Positions 55,150 to 64,000 of a stretch of DNA of 64,000 bases are shown here, in pieces. Position 1 is the stretch's first letter; the number at the start of each line of letters is the position of its first letter. The notes beneath the pieces were generated by a model. The model saw only the letters and a list, made by a program, of their open reading frames with translations. It made no database searches and had not been told where the DNA came from. This DNA is from Loxodes magnus (lineage: Eukaryota; Ciliophora; Karyorelictea; Loxodida; Loxodidae). The position numbers were made by a program, and so were the translations under genes. The stretch lies in the NCBI GenBank assembly GCA_946699065.1, contig CAMPDV010000039.1, forward strand, positions 434,001-498,000, read 5' to 3'.

Positions 55150-55921
55150 TTTTTTATAGCAATATTTCTTAATAATCTATATTTCTTACGTTTTATAATT
55201 AAAATAATTGTCTATCTGCATAAAAAATCCTATAGATTTAAGACTATTTAATAAATAGAAGTTGTAGAATTATACAAAAAGAAAGCCGAATGTGTTTTAA
55301 ATTATCTTTAAAATTAAATTCTAATATAATATGATACTAACCTTTTTATTACCAATCTAGTTAAAATTTAAGAATTTAATTATTTTAATTTAATATTTCG
55401 CAAAATATAAGTATGCTTATTGGTTCATCAAGAGTCTTTCTATTGTTATTATTATTGCTATTTAATAATCTACATTGAGATATTAATAAAATATTCATAA
55501 ATTATACAAATTTCATAAAATACTTAGTGAATGGATCTTAAACTAAAAATAATTATTTTTTTAAATTGAGTTAAGTTATAACCTGCTAGCGTATATTAGT
55601 AATAGAATTTAGTCCTTATTAAAGTCATAATATTTAGAGTAAATACAATTTTAACTTAGTAACTAACAATAAGTAATTTCGTTATGCTATGTTTAAAGCT
55701 TTGATATTTATTTAAAAAATAAATAATTTAAATCATTTTTCTCTTTCTAATCCTTTAATAAATATTAAAATAACTTTATATATATTTAATGCTTTTACTG
55801 TATAAGAAGAATAATAAGCTTTATTAATTGAAAATTAAAAAATTAAATTGAGACCAAAAAGAATGAGATTAATTAATAATATATACAAACAAAAGCTAAT
55901 TTGAGAATAAAGAAATTAATT
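55150..55921. other. Intergenic between divergent genes
   Basis: Low GC. Nothing recognised. Confidence 0.35.
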
Positions 55922-56957
55922 ATGTTTATAAAATTTATTTTTAAAGCTATTATTATATTTTAAATTTAGTCTAAATTCAATATACATTAAAATCATTCTA
56001 AATTTGAATTTAATCTTCTTCGTTTAAAGGATAATCCTCTTTCAATTCTTAAGAAAAGTAAACTTAATCAATAGGAAATGTAGATTTTGATGATATTTGG
56101 TCTTAGTTATGATTAGATTAAAGATTTATTTTTCCTTTCAATTATTATTAAGATTTACTTTTTATTACTAAACTTTCTTTGTAGCCTTGGACTCAGCTTG
56201 GCAATCTATAGCACTTTTCAATTATAGTTATCATGAATCTAGAAACATTTAGAAAATAATTCCAGTGCTTCCATCAAATGAATCTGAAGATCCTTTTAGC
56301 ACCAATCTAATCAGCAGAAGTATTTCATTCATTTAGAAAATTAAAACTTGGGTTCTCTTTTTATTAGATTAGAAGAAGTTTGATGCTTAATTTGAGCATT
56401 TAAGAGAGCTAGAAATCTTTAATAACTTCTAAAAATGATAATCTTAAATTTATTAAAATTCTTCAGAATTGAAAGTCATTTTGCTTGCAAAGCAGGCTAA
56501 ATATTAGAAATATTTTAGTTATAGTTTATTTTATAAGTTCTAAATATTTTGCTATTAAATTAATTTTAACCATGCTAGAAAGCCTCCGAATTCTAGCTCT
56601 GTCAATTAGAAGTCTATAATTAAATTTTCAATATTTTAAAATTATTTGCTGTATGTTTTGCTTCAAGTTAGTAATGGTTAACTTTATTATACTTATAGTT
56701 AAGAATCGTATACATATGAAACTAGATTCTTTGCTAAAACTAAAGTTTTTTACATCTAAGTGCCTTTTTAAAATTACTGTTTAGTAAAGATAAGCTCCAA
56801 ATCAAGTTCCTACAATGAATGAATTAATTCCCAAAGCTAGAATGGATTTTAAACAGATATTTTATCATTTGCTAAGTTATAAAGTATATCAGCTTAAATA
56901 TACAAAGTGTTAACTTTACGATTATCTTCAAAAGATATTTATTAAATTTAAATCTGA
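55922..56957 (+). CDS. Probable membrane protein, unrecognised
   Basis: From ATG 55922 the reading gives LLRLKDNPLSILKKSKLNQQ and then a strongly hydrophobic block (LFFLSIIIKIYFLLLNFLCS, LGLSLAIYSTF) of one or two membrane helices. A frame change is then required and is met by a 16-nt GT...AG intron (56227-56242), after which PVLPSNESEDPFSTNLISRS and QKKFDAQFEHLRELEIFNNF follow, ending at TGA 56955-56957. The total is then exactly 340 codons. An alternative 17-nt intron at 56100-56116 joining a different upstream frame is possible. No family recognised. Confidence 0.45.
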
Positions 56958-57141
56958 CTATTACATACTTAATACATATAATTCTTTATTTATCCTCTAG
57001 ATTTGTTCTTAATAGAAATTGCTTGCTATATAAATCTATCTTATCAGATTTTTATTAATACGTTAAATTTAATTAAATATATTGTAATTAATTTAGAGTT
57101 TATTTTGCTTAAGTTATTTAATTAATTATTATTTCCTTCAC

Positions 57142-57405
57142 AGTTTAAAGAAGTCTAAGCTCTCCTGTGCTGCTTTCTCTAAACGGTCTCTTGATGGACA
57201 TATCACATATCAAGGAAATTCTGCTGATCAGTTTCTGCAAGCAGGGACCACCATATGTATTGAATATATACTCAATGATCATAGGCTTCAAATCCCATCA
57301 AAGTTGGATAATCCACAAATAAATTCCCTTCAATAACTTAAATTCAACAAGGGACCTACCTAAAGATTGAAGATACTCCAATATCTTGCTCGAGCCATTC
57401 TTTTA
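57142..57405 (-). mobile_element. GC-rich island 2, isolated coding-like fragment
   Basis: About 40% GC, sharply different from both flanks. The minus-strand frame is protein-like and rich in Gly/Asp/Glu/Val codons (LEQDIGVSSIF, GNLFVDYPTLMGFEAYDH, LLAETDQQNFLDM) with several TGA as Trp, yet has no start or stop of its own. It is more likely an inserted remnant than a host exon. No motif of a known transposon enzyme is seen; classification as mobile element is inference. Confidence 0.35.
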
Positions 57406-58224
57406 AATATATTGCTATATATTAAAATTTTAGATATCTTTTTAATTTAGTCATTAATCTTAAAATATAGTAGAAGAAATGTTTAAATATATTAAATGAG
57501 ACTAAATCTAGCAATAAAACATTATTAATTTGAATAAATAATACTTCTAAATTTTAAACTATCTTAAAGCATTACTTTTATTTAATTATACATACATTAA
57601 GCTAAGTATAAAGTTAAGACTTAATAATAAATTTAAAGTCATTTTTTTATTTCAAAAACTTAAGAAGCATCATTTATAAACTTAATTCCTATCTATTTCT
57701 TAATTTCTCAAGCACCAGTCTGAAATAAATTATAGAAGTAAATTAAAAAAGTGTTATAAATTAAAAGAATCTAGCTACTAGTTAAAAATAATTCTTACAA
57801 TTAAATTTAAAAACACAATAAAGAAATAGTTTGATATTGCTATCTAATATTTAAAATATTATTTGAATAGAAATTATTTAAATTTAAATTATTTAAAGTA
57901 ATAAGAGACTTAAGAATCTTTCGTTAAAGAAAAATATTCCTCTCTTATTATAAGCTAACTTTATAAATAGAGATTTTGGTAATTAAAGTTACTTTGGTGT
58001 ACTAATAATTTAATAGTTCCTTAAGTGAAGAATGTTAAAGTTATTATTATTTATACAATATTTTAAACTAAATTAATTTTATTATTTTAAGTTAGTCTTA
58101 GGAGATATAACTTGCTCTATTATTGTTTTCTGTTTGAATTATTTATTCATACTAATTATTTAAAAAAGCTATATAAGCTATTATTATATTTAATAATTGG
58201 TATATTGTATAAATATAAAATATA
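57406..58224. other. Intergenic, upstream of the two-RING gene
   Basis: Low GC; promoter of the next gene must lie here but shows no recognisable motif. Confidence 0.4.
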
Positions 58225-60279
58225 ATGGGGTGTGTACTTTAAAGCTCTAAGTTTGGATGCATGAACTGCAAGTAAGAATCGTCCAAATTAATTGAGCTAG
58301 ATTGCGGACATAAATATTGCGATTCATGCTCAGAAAAAAAAGCTAAAATATAAGCCAAAGAAAGTTTAAGTCTGGTATGTATGGCATGCAATAAATAAAC
58401 TTTAATTTAAGATCAAAACATAGCAGGAAATATAAGAGGTAAATAGGTAAGCTTATCATTTTTATAGATGTAGAATAAGATAAAAGATCTGAAGCAAAAG
58501 CTAGAACTTCAAGAGTAAAGATATTAAAGAATATAATAGTCTCACATTTCATCATAGAATGATGAAGAAGTTAAGCAATAAGCAGAATCTACTGATAAAG
58601 CAAAAGATTGATAAGAAAAAACTCTATAATTAGAAAAAGAAATTAAATCTTTAAATTATTAGTTAGAAAGTAAATAAAAGGAGTTCATTCAGATATAATA
58701 GCAATATTAAGAGTAGCAAAGCTTATTTAAAAAATCTGAATAATAAAAAGAAGTGGATAATAAAGAGACCAATTATCTAAAAAATGAATAAGCTAGCCTT
58801 CATCAGAAGATCAAATTTTTAGAAGATCAAAATAAAACGCTAAGTGAAGAATAGAAATAATAAGATTTAAAATAGCAACAACTACAAGAAGAAAAAAATA
58901 AAATATAAGGAAGTCAAGATTAGTAAATAAAAATTTTAGAAGAAAAAAATTAGAAAATTGAGAAAGAAAAAATCCAATAATAAGAAGAAATTAAAAAGAT
59001 ATAAGAGGAATTATCTCTTCTTAAGAAATATAATGAAGATCAATAATTCTAAATAAAAAAATTAACTGAAAACTAAAATTAATAAATGTAGGAAAAAAAA
59101 TCAGTTGATTAAGAAATCAACAATTTAAAAAAAGAAAAAGAAACATTTTAATAACAAATTTTATCCAGTAGCGAAAACTTAAAAGTAGTAGAATAAGAGA
59201 AAAATGATTGGAAACTTAAGTATGAATAATATTAAAAATAAAATGAAGCAACTCAGTAAAACTAATCCGTTAAAATAAACGACTTGGAGAAATAAAAAAA
59301 GATAGTAGAAGATTAAAACGTTTAATTACAAAATGAGAAGCAAAAATTATCGGAAGAGAAAGAAAGCATAATAAAATAAAACGAAGATAATTTAAACTAA
59401 ATTAAGCAATAAAAAGAAATTATAGCATAGAAAGAAAAATAAGATAAATAATTAAGCGATTTAAAAAACGAATAAACTAGTTTATCATAGAAAATAAAGT
59501 CTTTAGAAGAAATAAATAAAACGTAAGAAGAAGAAAAACAGTAATTAGATTTAAAATATTAGTAAGTTTTAGACTAAAAGAATAAATCTTAAGAAAGCTA
59601 CGAAAAGTAAATAAAATAATTATAAGATAAAAATAAAAAATTTGAACAAGAAGTAGATAAATAGCAAGAAGAGATTAAGAAGTCATAGGAAGAAATTTTA
59701 AATCTTAAAAAATCAAATGAAGATCAAGGAAAATAAGTTAAACAACTATCAGAAGCTTAAAAGAATTTGCAAACAGAACAGAAAGAAAAATAAGAATGAA
59801 AATTAAAATATGAGAGTTTACAAATTCAAGTTGAAGAAACTAAAAAAAAGACATAATAATAAGTAAATGATTTAGAAGAAAAAAATAAAATTCTTTAAGA
59901 AGAAAATCTTAAATAATCTTAAGAAATATAATAATTGAAATTACTTAATGATTAGATCAGAAAATAACATGAAGAAATTTAAAGTTAAGCAAAGTAATAA
60001 GAATCTTTACAAAAAAAATGTTCGATTTGCCAGCTAGAAATTGAACAGAAATAATTTATAGAACTAGATTGCCATCATTCAATATGTAAGTCATGCTTGG
60101 AAAAATGGATTGAACAGAAAACAGAAGGAAAAATTATTTTAAATAACGAAGAAAAAGGATAAAGAGCAAACTGCTAAACTTGCGAAAGAATTCTTACAAA
60201 TGAGGAAATAGAAAAGATACTAGGAAGAGAAAAATATGATAAAGCTTTGAAGCAAGCATCAGAGAGAATGAGCTAGTGA
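58225..60279 (+). CDS. Coiled-coil protein with a RING finger at each end
   Basis: 684 residues, no intron, exactly 685 codons. Opens MGCVLQSSK, a possible myristoylation/palmitoylation site. Finger 1 (CMNCKQ, LDCGHKYCDSC, CMACNK; residues about 12-60) and finger 2 (CSICQLEIEQ, LDCHHSICKSCLEKW, CQTCERI; about 600-665) are both RING-type with the Cys/His order of ubiquitin E3 ligases. Between them are about 500 residues of almost unbroken coiled coil made of Lys, Glu, Gln and Leu. Most Gln are TAA or TAG, so under the standard code the gene would look like debris. Two in-frame TGA (near 58608 and 59797) read as Trp inside the coil; the real stop is TAG TGA at the end, with TAG as the last Gln. 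Probably a membrane-tethered scaffold or E3 ligase. Confidence 0.88.
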
Positions 60280-62007
60280 GGTTAAAAACTTTAATAACAT
60301 TTAAAAATTTATAAACAAACTAAATTTGAAAAAGCTTAGTAATGAAAAATCAAAGTTAGCAGCAAATTATTAAAATAAATGAATACTAATAAATATAAGT
60401 AAGCAAAGAAATAAAATTTAAATTATTTAAATTTAATTATTTTCTAAACCTTTAAGAAGAAATAATCATAAAAGATATTTATGTAAATTAAATTTTTTGA
60501 TAAAGCTTAAATTTCATTTAGATAAATATATCTCTAATATCTTAATTTCTGGATTATAATACAGATAAATCAATTGAATTTAAAGCATATTTAAAATTAA
60601 TAAACATAGCATTAGAGTAATAATTATAGAACTATTATTTAGTTTAAGATACTAAAAAATTAAAATTTTTCTAAATTAAAAGCTTTAATTAAAAAAATTA
60701 TTATCCTAGTTAAAGTTTTAATTTAAAGTTATGCTTGCTTATTTAAAATAATATAATTCTAATATTTTTGTACTAATACCTTTTAAAATGATACTTAATC
60801 CCAAACATTTAATAATTTTTATAACTATGTAATAATATTAAAGTTTTTATAAAGGATATAAGTTTAATATTATGAATGCACTTTTATACAGATTTAATTA
60901 AGATTTATAGTTACTAATTGAATAAAATGATAGAATATTGCTAATTTTGTTTACTCTTCTCTTCTCATTTCATTAAATTAATAACACCAAAGTAATTATA
61001 AAATTAAGGTATATTATTTAAAGTTATTATATAGTTAGATGAAATTTATAAGATTTAATATTAAATTACTGTTTAGAGTTTATTCGGTTTGAATGAACTG
61101 TGAGAATAGCAAATATTAAAGAAATAAGCAAATATATAGGAATTTATTTAATAACTTATTTCCTTAATGTTGCTATTTATAGAAATTAAATTTCTGTTTT
61201 AACTTTTTTTTATAATTTTAAATTTACAATAAATAATAAATATATTTCAGCATCTATATGCTCTATAGTTTATAAAATTATTCAGCTAAAATCTTAGGAT
61301 CAATGATATAAGTCTATATTTCATAATATATGCATAAATTGATGATATAGTAAAATTTGTTGACTACTGATAAAAGACTAAATTTATTCCTAGTTCTTAA
61401 ATATTTAAACATGTTTCTATCTTAAATTAAATTAAAAACAAAAATTAGAAAAATAAGCAACTAAGATAAGTTATTTATATAATTAAATAGATAAAAGTTT
61501 AGGATATCATTAAATAAATGTTAGATATATTTAATTGATTAATAGCAATTTTAATTAGAAGAACAATGAAGGCCTTTTATTTTATTTTAGAGAGAATTTT
61601 TAAACTTTCTTAATTACCTAACTTTTTGAGAAAGCTTATCATAATTTTTTTGAGATTATGAGCTATATATATTTTTTTTATTAATTTGAATATAAAATGT
61701 AGAAGATTATTTATTTTCTCTTAGATTGTATCATCTTTTGTATTTTTTGTAAAATATTTAATTCTTGAAAAAGGAATTTGATTATTAAGTTTGTTTGAAG
61801 TGTGTATTAAATAAGGTTTATAACTATTTTTGATAATCAGTTGATCATTTGTAATATTATATTGCTTAATATCAAACTTTTAGTCTTTGTTCTTTTTAAT
61901 ATTTCTAAATAGGCCAAAATTATGATTATGAATGATAACGCAGAATCATAATTTTCTATTTTGAGGAATTTTTTCAGTTAATTACAAAATAAACTGCTAA
62001 GATCTTA
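60280..62007. other. Low-GC gap, nothing recognised
   Basis: About 1.7 kb at 12-18% GC between the two-RING gene and the Cys-rich genes. No repeat, RNA gene or defensible frame. Confidence 0.4.
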
Positions 62008-62547
62008 ATGGTTGTGATGTTAGTTATTACTATAATAAGGAAAATAATACAAATGTAAAAAAAGTAGAAGGGAGACTAATTTTTAAATCCCTTAGAATAC
62101 GATAATAACTTGACTTGCAATGCAGATAATTATGCAGCTTAATTTTCTTTGAAGAATAATTAAGAATGTTAAAAGCTTTAATAAAATATTACAAAAGAAA
62201 TATGCCAAATAAACTACAATCTAACTCATAAAGATATATTCTATGGTTTATTATGAGTCAATGTAATGTACTTTTTAGTAAATTTTGAGATTTGATTATG
62301 CATATAGCCTTCTGAAAGAATTTAAAAATTTCTAATTAAATGTTGGGGTGTAACTGAAAAAGAATATTGTCTTTACAAAATTAGAGAATTTGGAAAATAT
62401 GGATGTGTAAATTCAAAAAACGAAATAGTTCTTCAAAAGTAATCTTAATCCGTACCTAACCTTAAAAAAATTCTAGAAATATATAATCCCTTATCTAGAC
62501 TTAATATGTATGTCGGCTGTAGATAGGAGAAGTAATAGGTAATCTGA
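62008..62547 (+). CDS. Cys-rich secreted or surface protein
   Basis: Starts MVVMLVITIIRK, a short signal-like segment, then Asn/Cys-rich sequence: YDNNLTCNADNYAAQ, NNQECQKLQQNITKEICQI, KCWGVTEKEYCLYKIREFG, KYGCVNSKNEI. Several N-x-T/S sites are present. The nearest stop in frame is TGA 62545-62547, right where the GC-rich island begins; reading on through the island stays open (DSTTGKCGQ, then SRVKNYFQQIDSPFGEADM), so the 3' end is unsure. It resembles the downstream gene in style and spacing of Cys and is probably a tandem relative. Confidence 0.5.
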
Positions 62548-62900
62548 TGCAGTGTATGTGCATTGCGAATTATTCCCGCTCAAGATTCTACCACAGGAAA
62601 ATGTGGATAAGCTCGAAAGAAAAAAGTCTAATTTCTCCGAGAGCTCACTAGCAGAAAGAATGTTTGACTGACGGGACTACTAATGATTTAATTAATAATT
62701 CTTATTTGAATCTTATTCAAAAAGACTGGAGCATTTGATTCAAGAGTCAAGAATTATTTTTAATAAATAGATTCCCCATTTGGAGAAGCTGACATGACAC
62801 ATCGGACGGTTAGAATGACAATAAGGAGTATGAGAAAATTTTTTTAAATATTAATATTGAAATAGTTGCTAGCCAACAAGGTGCTACGCGCTCTATAATC
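62505..62900 (+). mobile_element. GC-rich island 3, probable mobile-element remnant
   Basis: About 38-40% GC. It ends at 62881-62900 with the exact reverse complement of the 20-mer that opens island 1, followed by an ATTTATTTATT-like run. All three plus frames are partly protein-like, so the coding content cannot be decided by eye. It overlaps the end of the Cys-rich gene, which it may have entered. Confidence 0.45.
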
Positions 62901-63094
62901 ATATTATTTATTTATTAAATTTCTCTTAGACCCATTGATTGATGGAAGAAAAATTTTTGATAATTATACTTTGATTTTTTTAAGTGATATTCACTTAATG
63001 GAATAAAAATAGATTAGATCAATGATACAACTTTATATTCTTTCTTAAATCCAAAAGAAATTCGAATTTATTAATAATCTATTCTCAACATAGC

Positions 63095-64000
63095 ATGAGA
63101 AATGTTTTACTATTAATTGTTAAGTGTTAGCCTAAAGCTTATGCATTTTATAATTATAAAGTACAACTTTATTGAATCCTTTAATAAACTCCACATGTGA
63201 ATGAAAATCTATATAGAAGTTAATGAGACTGTCCAAGACAAAATTAGATAACAGATACTATTTAATTTAATAAGTATGGAGGTTGTATTTGCAAATAAAA
63301 TATTGAATGTTTATCTAATAAATGTAAACATTTCTTGTGCTATAGCTTAAAATAAAGAGAATTAAATAAGAAACCAGAGATATGTGTGATATAGGATTTT
63401 CTTGTATAAATAGGACGTGCTAGAAGTAGATATGACCAGGAGAAAGCAGAACTTGTAATTTGGATACATAATGTAGTAATGATGCTGTATGTGTGGGAGG
63501 CCAGTGTTATAGAATGTTTTCTCTAAAAATAGATGAAATTTTAAATTCTCCTTTTGATACTAACACTAAGTAATAAATAGCATATGAATCATTTACTTGC
63601 GAACCAATTGACATTCAAAATAAATAGTCGAAAGGCACATATCCTTATCAATCAAGCATGGAATATCCATTAAAATCAAATAATAAATGATTCTGTAGTA
63701 GTATTAACTAGGCCAATCAAACTAATTTTGCAAATCTTTCTTGCGACTTTAAAGAAGGAGAAACTTTTTGTGGATCTCATACTGGGGATTAAATAACTCT
63801 AGAGTATATACAAGCCTATAAAAATGTAATGGAACTCGATTAAGACATTTGCCATTCTTATAATAGACTTTAGATGTCATGCTGAATATATAATATGAAC
63901 TAGACACTTATTGATATGCTAACTTAGTTTATAATAAAACGCTATGAGTGAAAATATTATCCTGCTCTTTAAGAAAATTTTTCCAAAGATTGTACTTAAT
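63095..64000 (+). CDS. Cys-rich repeat surface protein, partial
   Basis: Cut by the window edge. Opens MRNVLLLIV (signal-like), then DCPRQNQI, GGCICKQNIECLSNKCKHFLC, and later MCDIGFSCINRTC, CNLDTQCSNDAVCVGGQC: repeated C-x5-C-x3-C modules like the small disulfide domains of ciliate surface antigens. A globular Cys-containing part follows (FTCEPID, LSCDFKEGETFCGSHTGDQ, DICHSYNRLQMSC). The two Cys-rich blocks lie in different frames, so intron sequence of 2 modulo 3 is needed between about 63330 and 63385; I found no good GT...AG pair, leaving an odd intron or a lesion. No anchor is visible before the edge. Confidence 0.6.

Noticed and set aside
57270-57300. tRNA-like B box (CTTCAAATCCC)
   Set aside because: No matching A box or acceptor stem at the right distance, so no tRNA fold can be drawn.

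Overview
The window reads as nuclear DNA of a ciliate with an altered genetic code, most likely a karyorelict (Loxodes-like). It is very AT-rich: about 17-18% GC between genes and 28-35% in conserved genes. UAA and UAG are read as Gln throughout. UGA is read as Trp inside genes and is also the only codon that closes them. The clearest proof is the MAP kinase, where both invariant Trp positions (RWYRAPE and VDVWSIG) are TGA, and the P4-ATPase YDSW motif. Every well-bounded gene gives a whole number of codons from ATG to a TGA under this code. This fits the karyorelict code better than the Condylostoma code, in which UAA and UAG may also terminate. Introns are few and tiny (17, 19, 20, 23 and 36 nt where well supported) and have GTAAGT/GTGAGT-like 5' ends.

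Layout. 1.9-3.7 kb (-): mucolipin-type TRP channel. 5.5-11.9 kb (-): a 2125-residue P4-ATPase/guanylyl cyclase fusion. 13-17 kb: weak, low-GC coding candidates. 17.5-18.5 kb (+): possible CDT1-like protein. 19.2-19.8 kb (-): unresolved coding segment. 20.1 kb (-): ribosomal protein eS27. 21.6-23.2 kb (-): RING/coiled-coil/Kelch protein. 25.3-27.0 kb (+): low-complexity orphan. 28.0-29.5 kb (-): two-finger C2H2 protein. 33.1-33.8 kb (-): START-domain lipid-binding protein. 34.2-35.6 kb (-): MAP kinase with an unusual TDH activation motif. 36.8-39.4 kb (+): 858-residue orphan with an acylation-type N-terminus. 41.8-43.2 kb (-): MFS transporter. 44.2-49.0 kb: a nearly perfect 918-bp inverted duplication, each arm carrying the same small coiled-coil gene. 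49.8-63 kb: a disturbed region with GC-rich islands, two of which end in the same 20-mer, a pair of diverged direct repeats, and a coiled-coil/CCHC zinc-knuckle gene with a diverged inverted copy. 58.2-60.3 kb (+): coiled-coil protein with a RING at each end. 62.0-64.0 kb (+): two Cys-rich, probably surface, proteins, the second cut by the window edge.

The cyclase fusion, MAP kinase, TRPML channel, START protein and transporter suggest cGMP/Ca2+/lipid signalling, but the genes are unrelated neighbours with their own starts and stops, not an operon. Because this code has no dedicated stop, almost every frame is open, so weak coding calls in low-GC DNA are risky and are scored low.
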